Below, one piece after another: positions 7,395-16,792 of a stretch of DNA of 64,000 nucleotides. A program made the translations under genes and the position numbers. Origin of the DNA: Bacillus sp. S/N-304-OC-R1 (GTDB lineage Bacteria > Bacillota > Bacilli > Bacillales > Cytobacillaceae); NCBI RefSeq assembly GCF_019749375.1, contig NZ_JACWFE010000009.1, positions 62,001 through 126,000 on the forward strand, in the 5' to 3' direction. Below the pieces are notes generated by a model. It saw only the letters and a list, made by a program, of their open reading frames with translations, was not told the DNA's origin and searched no databases. Each line of letters begins with the position of its first letter. Position 1 is the first letter of the stretch.

Positions 7395-8756
7395 TTACAC
7401 CATCACAGGTGCAAAAAATTCATCATAAAGCGCCTGAACAGCCCTTTTTTCGTCTATTTCCTTCACACCAAACATCATGCTGACCTCAGATGATCCTTGG
7501 TTAATCATTTCAATATTTACTTCCGCTTTAGCGAGGGCTTTAGAGGCTCTTGCTGTCGTACCAATATTGTGGCGCATGCCTTCCCCTACCACCATAATAA
7601 GTGCAAGACTATGCTCGACAACGACTTCATCAGCATCCAATTCTACTTTAATTCGATTAATAATTTCCTCTTCCATCCCAGGTGTAAATTGATTTTCACG
7701 TAGAATAATTGAAATATCATCTATTCCTGATGGTGTATGTTCATAAGACATGCCATAGCTTTCTAAGATAGCTAATAATTTTCGGCCGAACCCAATTTCT
7801 CTGTTCATTAAGTATTTGCTGACATAAATGCTGCAGAAGCCTTCATCACTTGCAATCCCAACAACCGGTCCATTTGTATTGTCCCTCTCATAAACAATTC
7901 TTGTTCCTGGTGCAGACGGGTTATTCGTATTTTTGATATGTACAGGTATTCCCGCTCGAAATGCCGGTACTAGTGCTTCATCATGTAAAACGGTAAATCC
8001 AGCATAAGAAAGCTCCCGCATTTCCCGATACGTTAATTCTTTAATTTCTTTAGGTCTGTCGACGATAAAAGGATTAACTGAATAAACAGCATCTACGTCA
8101 GTAAAGTTTTCATATAAATCCGCTTTCACCCCATTAGCGAGGATCGATCCGGTAATATCGGATCCGCTCCGCGAAAACGTAAAGACTTCCCCTTCATGGC
8201 TATACCCAAAAAAACCTGGAAAAATAATAATACCTGAAAGCTCACGCAGCTTAAATAAACGATCATAGGATTCTGACAGAACTTGCGCATTTCCTGGTTC
8301 AGCCGTTACAAAAAGACCTGCATCTTTAGGGTTTACATATTGTGCCTCCACTCCTTGCTCGCGGAAATATGAAGCAACAAGCTTAGCATTATTGTCTTCA
8401 CCGCTAGCCTTCAGCAAATCCAAAAATCTATCCGGTTTGCTCCTGTCTGAGTTTAATCTTTCAAGTAAGTCTTGCTGAATGACATTGATAATGTCTTCCG
8501 AAATATTTAACTCCTCTGCAATTAAAGAATATCTTTCGATAACAGCATCGAATTTTTCCTTTGGATCCTTATTTTCCAAACAGAGCTCTGCACACTGAAT
8601 CAGCAAATCTGTTACCTTTTCATCATCGCCAAATCTCTTTCCCGGTGCAGACACCACAACTACTTTTCTTGCTGGATCTGAAACAACAATCTGGAAGACC
8701 TTTTCTAGTTGTTTTCCGGATGCTAATGAAGATCCGCCAAACTTTACGACTTTCAT
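7395..8756 (-). CDS. yclM: Aspartokinase (YclM/ThrD type, class III)
   Basis: Phosphorylates L-aspartate, the first step to lysine, threonine and methionine. The 453-residue product starts MKVVKFGGSSLASG (the nucleotide-binding KFGGSS motif), has the aspartate-binding FSRSGSDITGSILA region and two C-terminal ACT domains (KLLAILESYGMSYEHTPSG and ALIMVVGEGMRHNIG). Length and sequence follow B. subtilis YclM closely. The ATG at 8756 is chosen because AGGAG lies 8 nt ahead. No lysine riboswitch or T-box is visible upstream, unlike lysC. Single-gene unit. Confidence 0.93.
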   Translation of the reverse strand: MKVVKFGGSSLASGKQLEKVFQIVVSDPARKVVVVSAPGKRFGDDEKVTDLLIQCAELCLENKDPKEKFDAVIERYSLIAEELNISEDIINVIQQDLLERLNSDRSKPDRFLDLLKASGEDNNAKLVASYFREQGVEAQYVNPKDAGLFVTAEPGNAQVLSESYDRLFKLRELSGIIIFPGFFGYSHEGEVFTFSRSGSDITGSILANGVKADLYENFTDVDAVYSVNPFIVDRPKEIKELTYREMRELSYAGFTVLHDEALVPAFRAGIPVHIKNTNNPSAPGTRIVYERDNTNGPVVGIASDEGFCSIYVSKYLMNREIGFGRKLLAILESYGMSYEHTPSGIDDISIILRENQFTPGMEEEIINRIKVELDADEVVVEHSLALIMVVGEGMRHNIGTTARASKALAKAEVNIEMINQGSSEVSMMFGVKEIDEKRAVQALYDEFFAPVMV

Positions 8757-9010
8757 CCTGACATCTCCTAACCTCAAAAAAATATATCCCTAATTTTACT
8801 CCTATTCAGAAAATAATCAAGCGTTTTTCCTCCGTATAAGGACATTTGTTTATTTGAAAAGGACAAAATAGTCTTAAAGACCTATGGTTTTCCATATACA
8901 TATAGTACAGAATTATTTTGAATTTATATAAACATATTAATCTCTAACAACTTTACGTATTTTTAAAATATAATAAGTAGTAATAAGTAGAAAATAAGGG
9001 AGCAGACAAT

Positions 9011-10153
9011 ATGGGAATTCTTATTGTGGACGACAACCAGGCGAACTTGTTTGTAATCGAAAATATTCTTAAACGTGCAGGCTATGATGATTACCTATCA
9101 TTTACCTCCGCACATGATTTATTTACATATTTGCAAAGCGAACAGCCATTAGAAATAGGAAAACAGGTAGACATCATCCTTATGGACATTATGATGCCTG
9201 AAATGGATGGGATTGAAGCTTGTAAGCAGCTGCAGCAATTTCCACATTTAAAGGATATTCCTGTTATATTTGTTACAGCACTAGAAGATTCAAATAAAGT
9301 CGTTGAGGCTCTTGATGCCGGCGGAATTGACTATGTAACAAAGCCAATTAATAAGACAGAGCTGTTGGCAAGAATTCGAGTAGCGCTTAGATTGAAATAT
9401 GAAAAAGACTGGCATATTGAGCAGGAGGAAAAGATTCGCAATGAGTTAGAATTATCTATGCAGGTCCAAACTAGCTTATTAAGTGAGCCCATTTATAAGG
9501 AAAATCTTTTATTAAAGGCATCCTATTTACCAGCGTATAAGCTAGCAGGCGATATGTATTATTGGCATAAAATTAATGACCACCGTTTTGCTGCGATTCA
9601 GCTTGATATGATGGGACATGGAATTTCTGCTTCGCTAGTTTGTATGTTTATTTCATCCGTATTAAGGGACAGCATTTCAACCTATGCCGATCCTGAATAT
9701 GTAATCAAGGAACTCAACCGGTGGATGAATTCATTAAATCAAAAAAACCAGCAAATTCCTTATTACTTCACAGCTATTTACCTTGTGCTTGATACAAAAG
9801 AAAAGACATTAGAATATGTGAATGCAGGTCATCCTACTGGATTTGCTTTAATAAATCATAATGAGCTGATTGAGCTTTCCAGTAATACTTGTGCAGTTGG
9901 ATTTTTTGAAAACATTGATATAAAGAAGAACGTCATTACATATTCCGACTCCGTACAATTACTGCTATGTACAGACGGAGTAGAGGAGACAATCGATAGT
10001 ACAGGTACGAACGGTTTACAGTTTATTAAAGAAATCGCCTCTTCATATTGGCATGATACTAAGTGTAAAGAGCCAATAGATTTTATTCTAACGAAAAAAC
10101 AACAAGTAAATGCCGATGATGACATGTGTGTTGTCTTGATTCAGGCTGATTAA
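9011..10153 (+). CDS. Response regulator with PP2C/SpoIIE phosphatase domain (RsbY-like)
   Basis: A 380-residue protein. The receiver domain (about 1-125) has the acidic pair VDDNQ, the phospho-acceptor in ILMDIMMPEMDG and the conserved Lys in YVTKPIN. A linker helix leads to a SpoIIE/RsbU-type PP2C phosphatase (about 175-378) with LAGDMYYW, LDMMGHGISASL and LLCTDGVEE metal-site motifs. In the B. cereus group the same architecture is RsbY, which dephosphorylates RsbV and frees SigB on command of RsbK. An RsbK-like kinase and RsbM-like methyltransferase lie about 8 kb away on the other strand. RBS AAGGGAG; no clear SigB promoter seen. Confidence 0.88.
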   Translation: MGILIVDDNQANLFVIENILKRAGYDDYLSFTSAHDLFTYLQSEQPLEIGKQVDIILMDIMMPEMDGIEACKQLQQFPHLKDIPVIFVTALEDSNKVVEALDAGGIDYVTKPINKTELLARIRVALRLKYEKDWHIEQEEKIRNELELSMQVQTSLLSEPIYKENLLLKASYLPAYKLAGDMYYWHKINDHRFAAIQLDMMGHGISASLVCMFISSVLRDSISTYADPEYVIKELNRWMNSLNQKNQQIPYYFTAIYLVLDTKEKTLEYVNAGHPTGFALINHNELIELSSNTCAVGFFENIDIKKNVITYSDSVQLLLCTDGVEETIDSTGTNGLQFIKEIASSYWHDTKCKEPIDFILTKKQQVNADDDMCVVLIQAD

Positions 10154-10154
10154 G

Positions 10155-10201
10155 AAAAGGAAGCCAGTATTCATTGAACTGAATACTGGCTTCCTTTTTT
10201 T
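10155..10201 (+). terminator. Terminator of the RsbY-like gene
   Basis: AAAGGAAGCCAGTATTC / GAATACTGGCTTCCTTT with an 8-nt loop and a T run. The T run contains the stop codon of the convergent integrase gene. Confidence 0.92.
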
Positions 10202-10760
10202 AAAGATTTACATCCACTTTTATTAAATTTTCCTCACATTTATCCACACCTATATAGCGCAAGGTTTCAGCATGTGTATGATGATTATAAATAGACATCA
10301 GAATAGAGATGGCAATTCCCTTTCGAAAAGCATGATAGCCGAACGTTTTTCTAAGTGTATGAGTACCGATCTTACCGGCAATTCCAACTTCTTTAGCAGC
10401 TTGATTAATGATACGATATGCTTGCTGCCGTGTAATGGGGAGATTATTTTTTTTAGATTTAAAAAGAAAATCGTCTTTCTCAACATGCAATGTTGATAGA
10501 TAATCCTGTAAAGCAGCATTAACTTTGCTATTGATGTAATGAACCTTGATTGCACCCTTATCATCAGAGACTTCAAGGAATTCCTTAATCCCCTCGCCAT
10601 CCCAAATATCATTTACCTTTAATGTAAGTAAATCATGAACCCTAATTCCTGTATTTATGCCGAATACAAATAGCAAGAAATCTCTTAATGACTTCCTTCT
10701 CAAGTTTTCTTTAATCGCTATTATTTTTTCAATGTCCTTAATAGGTTCAACGTACTCCAC
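10200..10760 (-). CDS. Stand-alone tyrosine recombinase (integrase, catalytic domain only)
   Basis: A 186-residue protein that is almost only the catalytic domain of phage-type integrases. The catalytic set is complete: Arg in NTGIRVHDLL, HxxR in GTHTLRKTFG, the later His in IYNHHTHAETL and the nucleophilic Tyr in LRYIGV. The N-terminal core-binding domain is reduced to about 25 residues. Such short recombinases occur singly in many Bacillus genomes with unknown targets. No attachment-site repeats or phage genes are visible nearby, so it is not evidence of a prophage. RBS is AGGAGG just upstream. Confidence 0.85.
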   Translation of the reverse strand: MEYVEPIKDIEKIIAIKENLRRKSLRDFLLFVFGINTGIRVHDLLTLKVNDIWDGEGIKEFLEVSDDKGAIKVHYINSKVNAALQDYLSTLHVEKDDFLFKSKKNNLPITRQQAYRIINQAAKEVGIAGKIGTHTLRKTFGYHAFRKGIAISILMSIYNHHTHAETLRYIGVDKCEENLIKVDVNL

Positions 10761-10895
10761 TTATAAATCCTCCTGCAAACTTATATACTAAAGGATAAGG
10801 TATCAGATATTATAGACCCTTACAATACGTTGCGGCTATTTAGTAAGATTCGTAATAGTCATTAAGAGGAATAATTTAGTCATTATCATGCTAAC

Positions 10896-11258
10896 TCAAT
10901 GGATTTTTTCTCCTTCTAGAAACTCCTTTAAATCATCCTGCACCGTTTCCTTTGTTAGTTCAACCTTTGAACGATAGGCGGCCCGATTTAACAGATGTGC
11001 AACAACCGGGGACGTTAAGAAAACAAAGAAAATACCGAGTATTAATCGAATGCTGAAATATCCATCCACAAGCAAAAAGAATAGAAAGGTGCCAAACAGT
11101 GTACAAAGCACGCCTAAGCTTGCACTTTTTGATACCGCATGAGAACGTGAATACACATCAGGCAAACGAATGAGTCCGATCGCACTTAAGAAACTCAATA
11201 CCGTTCCAAAAAACAGAAAGACGCCTACAATCACATCAATGTATACGTTTTCGTTCAA
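10896..11258 (-). CDS. mrpG: Na+/H+ antiporter subunit MrpG
   Basis: Last gene of the mrp operon. The 120-residue product has three membrane segments and the conserved LIRLPDVYSRSHAVSKSASLG signature of MrpG/PhaG. It starts at TTG inside the end of mrpF (23-nt overlap), and its charged C-terminal tail (KETVQDDLKEFLEGEK) is cytoplasmic in homologues. It is needed for assembly of the hetero-oligomeric antiporter. No clear terminator was found downstream. Confidence 0.92.
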   Translation of the reverse strand: MNENVYIDVIVGVFLFFGTVLSFLSAIGLIRLPDVYSRSHAVSKSASLGVLCTLFGTFLFFLLVDGYFSIRLILGIFFVFLTSPVVAHLLNRAAYRSKVELTKETVQDDLKEFLEGEKIH

Positions 11259-11520
11259 TTGCAGTCCCTCTTTCTATAAATCTTGCAAAGGCGATAGTAC
11301 CTACAAACGACAGGATTCCAATTAATAAAATAATGTCAAAAAAAGCATGTGTCCTTAAAAGAATAGAGAGACAAGCAACGATGGCGATTAGATTTACTCC
11401 AATATTGTCTAAAGCCATGACCCGATCAGGGGTGGAAGGTCCTTTAACTACCCTGTAGAGGGCAGCGAGTATCGATAATGACAAGAAAAATAAACAGATA
11501 TGCAGAAATCCATTAAACAT
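11236..11520 (-). CDS. mrpF: Na+/H+ antiporter subunit MrpF
   Basis: A 94-residue protein with three membrane helices and the conserved KGPSTPDRVMALDNIGVN motif of MrpF. Its ATG shares one base with the mrpE stop codon (TAATG) and its end overlaps mrpG, indicating coupled translation. MrpF has been linked to bile salt and Na+ handling in B. subtilis; here it is part of a full seven-gene set. Confidence 0.93.
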   Translation of the reverse strand: MFNGFLHICLFFLSLSILAALYRVVKGPSTPDRVMALDNIGVNLIAIVACLSILLRTHAFFDIILLIGILSFVGTIAFARFIERGTAIERKRIH

Positions 11521-11996
11521 TATCGAGTAACCTCCTTTATCGCTTTCTCATATTTTATCTGCGACTGAAAAACAGCATGCTTGGACTGAGGCAAATTTAA
11601 CGCATGCAGATAAAAAATCTTATTGCTCGGTGAAACCTCAATCACGACAGAGCCAGGCGTTAAAGTGAGAAGAAGTGCAAGTAAAGTAATCTCTAAATCA
11701 CCCTCTAAATCAGTCTCCATTTTAAATATTCCTGGAGTTACATCGATATTAGGCCTGATAACTTCTTTCATAATTGCGACACTGGATGTAACCGATTCTC
11801 TAATAAACAAAAGGAACAAATTCATAATGGCAAAAAAACGCTTCAAATAAAAGGATGAAGGAAAAAAACGTCTCAAAGAAAAAAGGACAACTATACCGAC
11901 AATATATCCGCTAAAAAAAGATAGAATCCCCCACTCATCTTGGAAAAACATCCATAAAAAAGCGATAAAAAGATTAATTAACACCTGTACAGGCAA
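11520..11996 (-). CDS. mrpE: Na+/H+ antiporter subunit MrpE
   Basis: A 158-residue membrane protein, equal in length to B. subtilis MrpE. Two to three N-terminal membrane helices are followed by a soluble domain with LLALLLTLTPGSVVIEVSP, the typical MrpE/PhaE segment. It starts 13 nt after mrpD, using AAGG just before the ATG in the short gap. A structural subunit of the antiporter. Confidence 0.92.
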   Translation of the reverse strand: MPVQVLINLFIAFLWMFFQDEWGILSFFSGYIVGIVVLFSLRRFFPSSFYLKRFFAIMNLFLLFIRESVTSSVAIMKEVIRPNIDVTPGIFKMETDLEGDLEITLLALLLTLTPGSVVIEVSPSNKIFYLHALNLPQSKHAVFQSQIKYEKAIKEVTR

Positions 11997-12009
11997 GGTT
12001 CTCCCCCCC

Positions 12010-13506
12010 TTATTTACTGCCGAATTGACTCTCTCCTATTACCGCTTCAATATATAGGGAGGGATTTAGTAAACCATCTGCTGCAATTCGAACAGATTCG
12101 GCAATCCCCTCTGCTCCTATTCCTAACGTGATGGTTAACCCCGTAAGACCGGCAATTGGCAGCACTAATCCTTTTGCTGTACCTTTTTCCATTTCCTTAC
12201 TTACATTCGTTTCGCCCCAAAAAACATTCATAAAAATTTTCATAATTGAATACAAAACCATCAAACTTGTGAATAATCCAATTCCGCCTAACCAATAGTA
12301 CTCTGATTCAAAGGTTCCACGTGTGATAAACACCTTCCCTAGAAATCCGCTTAACGGCGGGATTCCCGCCAGCGATAATGCTGCAATAAAAAACATCCAG
12401 CCTAAAAAAGGATGATTGCGAATGAGCCCGCTTATTTCTTTCAGCTTGCTCGTGCCCATTATATAAATAATGGTTCCTCCTAAAAGGATAATAAGTGCTT
12501 TTATGAGAATGTCATGTATAAGGTAATAAATAGATCCCATCATCCCATAATGAGTTGAAGAAGCTAAGCCCGCCATAATGAATCCAACGCCGACGATAAC
12601 GTTATACGTTAAGATTTTTTTAATTTCCCAATAGGCGATCGCTCCAATTGCTCCAAGGATCATCGTCAATGCACCGAGTATTCCAATAATGAAATGAGTG
12701 ATTTGCGGCTCATGATAGAATACTAGGGTAAATGTCCGGAACAAAGCGTATATGCCTACTTTTGTTAATAACGCTGCAAATATCGCTGCAATGGCTGTCG
12801 GTGGTGCACTATACGACCCAGGCAGCCAAAAGAAAAGAAACAGCGCAGCCTTCATCCCAAAAACAATAAGAAATAATAATGCCACCGTTGTCAGTAAACC
12901 ATCCTGCCCAGCATCAGCAACGCGTAAGGATAAATGAGCAAAGTTTAATGTTCCAAGCATGGCGTAAAGATAGGCAACGGCTATAAGAAATAAAGAGGAC
13001 GATAGAACATTAATTAATACATATTTAATAGATTCACGGAGCTGAATCCGTGTCCCGCCTAAAGACAGCAGCACATACGAGGAAATGAGCATCACTTCAA
13101 AGCAAACAAATAAATTAAATAGATCACCAGTCAAAAATGAGCCATTTACTCCTGTTATTAAAAACAAATAAAACGGATAAAAATAATGATTTTCTCTCTC
13201 TCGGCCAATGGACTTAAATGCATACATCAGACAAAAGAACGCAACAATACTTGCAGAGAGCAACAACAATGCCGAAAACATGTCCGCAACAATGCTAATC
13301 CCAAAGGGAGCTTCCCATCCTCCTGCCTGAAGAACCTGTATCCCTTTTCCCTTTATTTGCTGCAGTAATATGACAGCCACATATCCACTAGCTAAAATAG
13401 CTGAAGCACTGAAGAATCGCTGAAATCCAATGTTTTTTGAAAATAAAATTAAGATAAGCCCAGCTAATAGCGGGATGATGATTGGCATTATGACAAGATT
13501 ATTCAT
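12010..13506 (-). CDS. mrpD: Na+/H+ antiporter subunit MrpD
   Basis: A 498-residue protein of the proton-translocating NuoL/M/N family with about 14 membrane helices. The conserved glutamate of the helix FVCFEVMLISSYVLL and the lysine in LPGSYSAPPTAIAAIFAALLTKVG-type sequence are in place. The start is ATG at 13506, with AGGGG 8 nt upstream, giving an N-terminus MNNLVIMPIII like the B. subtilis protein; it overlaps mrpC by 8 nt. MrpD with MrpA provides the ion pathways. Confidence 0.94.
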   Translation of the reverse strand: MNNLVIMPIIIPLLAGLILILFSKNIGFQRFFSASAILASGYVAVILLQQIKGKGIQVLQAGGWEAPFGISIVADMFSALLLLSASIVAFFCLMYAFKSIGRERENHYFYPFYLFLITGVNGSFLTGDLFNLFVCFEVMLISSYVLLSLGGTRIQLRESIKYVLINVLSSSLFLIAVAYLYAMLGTLNFAHLSLRVADAGQDGLLTTVALLFLIVFGMKAALFLFFWLPGSYSAPPTAIAAIFAALLTKVGIYALFRTFTLVFYHEPQITHFIIGILGALTMILGAIGAIAYWEIKKILTYNVIVGVGFIMAGLASSTHYGMMGSIYYLIHDILIKALIILLGGTIIYIMGTSKLKEISGLIRNHPFLGWMFFIAALSLAGIPPLSGFLGKVFITRGTFESEYYWLGGIGLFTSLMVLYSIMKIFMNVFWGETNVSKEMEKGTAKGLVLPIAGLTGLTITLGIGAEGIAESVRIAADGLLNPSLYIEAVIGESQFGSK

Positions 13507-13837
13507 CCACATTTCCCCTTAATCGATCGGTATCATCTGTCCCTAATGTTTTATAAGTTCGGTAGCTAAGCACCAGGAATAGAGCAGTAACTGCAAAATT
13601 AATGACAATCGCTGTTAATATAAGTGCTTGCGGCAGTGAATCTGTAAATTTTGTTTCAATCCCTCCTAATAAAGGAGCCCCCCCCCTCTTTAATCCGCCC
13701 ATTGTCAAAATCAGTAAATTAACTCCATGACTGATAATGGACGTTCCTAAAATAATTCGAATTAAGCTTTTACTCAAAACTAAATAAGTACCGATGGAAA
13801 AGAACAGACCGATTAGGATTGAAATGACCGTCTCCAT
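13499..13837 (-). CDS. mrpC: Na+/H+ antiporter subunit MrpC
   Basis: A 112-residue NuoK-like protein with three membrane helices (VISILIGLFFSIGTYLVL, IILGTSIISHGVNLLIL, ILTAIVINFAVTALFLVL). It sits between mrpB (2-nt gap) and mrpD (8-nt overlap). NuoK-type subunits carry conserved acidic or polar residues in the second helix used in proton transfer. Confidence 0.93.
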   Translation of the reverse strand: METVISILIGLFFSIGTYLVLSKSLIRIILGTSIISHGVNLLILTMGGLKRGGAPLLGGIETKFTDSLPQALILTAIVINFAVTALFLVLSYRTYKTLGTDDTDRLRGNVDE

Positions 13838-13839
13838 AT

Positions 13840-14262
13840 TTACCCATCCTCACTTATGCTAAGGATGATCGTAACAGCCGTTCCGATAACAGCTAATGCC
13901 ACGCCAACATCAAAGAGGACAGCTGTAGCAAGCTCCGTCTTCCCGAAAATAGGAAGCTCAAAATAGCCAAAGGTTTGATTTAAAAATGGCTTTCCAACAA
14001 ATAATGAACTCATGCCGGTTAGTAATGCCAGCAGTACACCAAATGCTGCCACTTTTTTAAAATCAACCGGGATATTCTTACTCACTGTTTCAATATCGAA
14101 CGATAGATAGAGAAGGACAAGTCCTGAAGCAACACTCAATCCGCCAATAAATCCACCGCCTGGATTATGATGTCCCCCAAAAAATAAATAAATGGAAAAG
14201 GTGAAAATAATGACAATGGCAGCCTTTGTCACTGAACGTAAAATAACATCATTTGGGATCAT
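13840..14262 (-). CDS. mrpB: Na+/H+ antiporter subunit MrpB
   Basis: A 140-residue protein with four membrane helices and the conserved GGHHNPGGGFIGGL motif of the MrpB/MnhB family. The start is ATG at 14262, which overlaps the mrpA stop as ATGA and follows a purine-rich AGGGAGGGGG site. The open frame extends 21 codons further upstream inside mrpA, but the family length and RBS favour 14262. Confidence 0.94.
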   Translation of the reverse strand: MIPNDVILRSVTKAAIVIIFTFSIYLFFGGHHNPGGGFIGGLSVASGLVLLYLSFDIETVSKNIPVDFKKVAAFGVLLALLTGMSSLFVGKPFLNQTFGYFELPIFGKTELATAVLFDVGVALAVIGTAVTIILSISEDG

Positions 14263-16664
14263 TCCTTCCCCCTCCCTGCTAATTGAACTTTGATCAAAGT
14301 ATAAATTCCTAAGCCGGCAATGCATAAAACGAGTATTTCGAGCATCGTATCCAATCCCCGGAAATCAACAAGTATGGCGTTAACGATATTCTTTGCTCCA
14401 GCAAGTGTATAGGAATCCTCGAAAAATCCTGATATCGATGCAAAAAGCCGATGATTATTAGCTCCTAAAGCAAGAATCGTGACAATCGTTCCAACCCCAA
14501 GCGAAATGATCATATTGGTTAACTTGAATTTGATACGAGTTTTCTCCTTCCTCAGCTCAGGCAAATAATAAAAGCAGAGCAAGAATAAAGCGGCTGTTAC
14601 GGTTTCAACAACAAGCTGGGTAAGAGCCAAATCAGGTGCCCGGAATATGACAAAGAGCAAGGAAACAAGGTAACCTAATGCTCCTAAGGCGACGACCGCG
14701 GTTAGTCTAGACTTAGATAGAAAGACCGTAACCGCCGATATGACCAGCGCCACAATTATTCCTGCCTCATACATATTAATCTCCGAGTCATTTGCAACGT
14801 TTATGACATAACCTTTTGACAGCCAAATCGCACTCCCTAAGATGATAATCATGAAACCAAATATATAAACTAAATAATCCCGAATAGACTCTGTCATATA
14901 CCGTTCGGTCACCTTGAAGGAAATCTTCTCACTTCCCAAAAGAGAAGCATTATACAGATGATTCAGCGTCAAAGCCTTTGGGTAGATATCATATAGAAAC
15001 AGCCAGCGTCTTAAAAGTTTATACATAATAAATCCAGCCACAACTACACCAATTGTCATTAGCAGCTCAGTATTCCAGCCATGCCAAGGCTTAATGGTGG
15101 CCTCTATTTTATTTATGGTGATTCCCGGCAAAATTGCATGTAATGCAGGCTGAAGAAAGTTCTTAGAAATAACATTTGGAACAAAAAATATGACGATCAC
15201 GAGACAGGCTAAAATACTAGGCGGAATCAACTTGCCAATTGGGGCTTCTTTTGCAATTTTGTCTATCTTCTCTGGCTGATGCTTCCCCATAAAAGTTTTA
15301 AACACAATGATCATGCAATAAATAAATGTAAATACACTAGCCACCCATGCGATGAAAGGAATGAAGTGACTCAATGTTTTAAAACCAAATACGGAATGTT
15401 CTGCAGCGGTTAGCACGCTTGTAAAAAACATCTCTTTACTTAAAAAGCCATTAAATGGCGGAATACCAGCCATAGCAAAGCTGCCAATGATTGTGAGGGT
15501 AAACGAAATCGGCATTAAACTCATAAGGCCGCCTAATTTTCGAATATCACGTGTTCCTGTTTCATGGTCGATGATGCCGATAACCATAAATAAGCTGCCT
15601 TTAAAGGTGGAATGGTTGATTAAATGAAACATCGCTGCTAAAACGGCATAAGCATAAACAACTGTTTCATCCCCTTTTCCAAAATAAAGGGACGCAGAAC
15701 CTAATCCGAGAAGGCACATAATGAGCCCCAGTTGACTGATCGTTGAATACGCTAGCAAAGCTTTTAAATCCTTCTGATTCACAGCACTGATTGAGCCGTA
15801 AAATAAAGTAATGAGGCCGACACCTGTAACAATCCAGAACCATTCACTCGTTCCCCCGAAAACAGGGGTAAATCTAGCTACTAAATAGATTCCGGCTTTC
15901 ACCATCGTTGCCGAATGCAAATAAGCACTAATCGGTGTTGGAGCTTCCATTGCATCCGGAAGCCAAATACTAAATGGAAATTGAGCTGATTTAGTAAAAG
16001 CACCTAGAAGAAGCAAAATCATCGCGGGGAGAAACAATGAATGTTCCGAAATCACCTGCAACTTGCTCAACATTTCACGAATACTGTATGTATCCGTCAC
16101 GATCGAGAGCATGATAAACCCCGATAACATCGCCAGACCGCCAAAAATAGTGATCATCATCGACTTTTGTGCACCATAGCGGGAATTTTGCCGCTGGTAC
16201 CAATACGCAATTAATAAAAAGGAGGAAATACTCGTTAGCTCCCAAAAAACATAAAGAACCAAAATATTATCTGAAAAGACTAGTCCTAGCATTGCACCCA
16301 TAAATAACAACATATATACATAAAAATTGTGGAGCGCTTCTCTTTTCTTTGACATGTAATAAATGGAATATAGAACAACAAGGGTTCCAACTCCAGTAAT
16401 TAAAATCCCAAAAATTAGCGCTAATCCATCCATATAAGTCGTTATATTAATATTTAACGACGGCATCCATGGAATGTTCTCCTTTACTGTATGTCCACTT
16501 GCGATTAAGGGAATATACTGTAAGAAATAAAGAAATAAAGAGAGCGGCACAAGGACAACAAACCATCCCGTATGTATTTTTTGTCCACACAGTTTATATA
16601 TAAAAGGTATTAATATAGCAAAAATAAACGGCAAAAAGGTCATGAAAAAAAACAATAAATCCAC
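14259..16664 (-). CDS. mrpA: Na+/H+ antiporter subunit MrpA
   Basis: First and largest subunit, 801 residues, equal to the B. subtilis protein. The NuoL-like N-terminal two thirds carries FVFWELTSISSFLLIAYWY and LPDAMEAPTPISAYLHSATM with the conserved Glu and Lys/His residues; the C-terminal third is the MrpA-specific part related to NuoJ, including YEAGIIVALVISAV and LTQLVVETVTAALFLL. The start is a GTG at 16664 with AGGAGG 7 nt ahead (TTG directly before it is possible). It heads the operon and diverges from a stress protein gene. The complex exchanges cytoplasmic Na+ (and cholate-like ions) for H+ in alkaline or saline conditions. Confidence 0.95.
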   Translation of the reverse strand: MDLLFFFMTFLPFIFAILIPFIYKLCGQKIHTGWFVVLVPLSLFLYFLQYIPLIASGHTVKENIPWMPSLNINITTYMDGLALIFGILITGVGTLVVLYSIYYMSKKREALHNFYVYMLLFMGAMLGLVFSDNILVLYVFWELTSISSFLLIAYWYQRQNSRYGAQKSMMITIFGGLAMLSGFIMLSIVTDTYSIREMLSKLQVISEHSLFLPAMILLLLGAFTKSAQFPFSIWLPDAMEAPTPISAYLHSATMVKAGIYLVARFTPVFGGTSEWFWIVTGVGLITLFYGSISAVNQKDLKALLAYSTISQLGLIMCLLGLGSASLYFGKGDETVVYAYAVLAAMFHLINHSTFKGSLFMVIGIIDHETGTRDIRKLGGLMSLMPISFTLTIIGSFAMAGIPPFNGFLSKEMFFTSVLTAAEHSVFGFKTLSHFIPFIAWVASVFTFIYCMIIVFKTFMGKHQPEKIDKIAKEAPIGKLIPPSILACLVIVIFFVPNVISKNFLQPALHAILPGITINKIEATIKPWHGWNTELLMTIGVVVAGFIMYKLLRRWLFLYDIYPKALTLNHLYNASLLGSEKISFKVTERYMTESIRDYLVYIFGFMIIILGSAIWLSKGYVINVANDSEINMYEAGIIVALVISAVTVFLSKSRLTAVVALGALGYLVSLLFVIFRAPDLALTQLVVETVTAALFLLCFYYLPELRKEKTRIKFKLTNMIISLGVGTIVTILALGANNHRLFASISGFFEDSYTLAGAKNIVNAILVDFRGLDTMLEILVLCIAGLGIYTLIKVQLAGRGKE

Positions 16665-16708
16665 CAAATCTCCTCCTTCTTTCGCAAATAATGGAAATCG
16701 ATTGACTT

Positions 16709-16722
16709 CATGCCAAGGCATG
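16709..16722. promoter_or_regulatory. Inverted repeat in the mrp/usp divergent promoter region
   Basis: CATGCC-AA-GGCATG, 6-bp arms with 2-nt centre, in the 128-nt gap between the divergent mrpA and stress-protein starts. It could be an operator; no regulator can be named. Confidence 0.35.
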
Positions 16723-16792
16723 GGATATATTCAAACATAGTTTAATTGAATGGACTTTCTATTAAACTCCATCTAACTCGAGGTGAAATGAA

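Noticed and set aside
8778-9010. Lysine riboswitch ahead of the aspartokinase gene or SigB promoter ahead of the RsbY-like gene.
   Set aside because: The gap is too short and lacks L-box elements; no GTTT / GGGTAT pair at proper spacing was found.
10200-10895. Prophage or integrative element around the integrase.
   Set aside because: No phage genes, no tRNA, no flanking direct repeats; neighbours are housekeeping genes.
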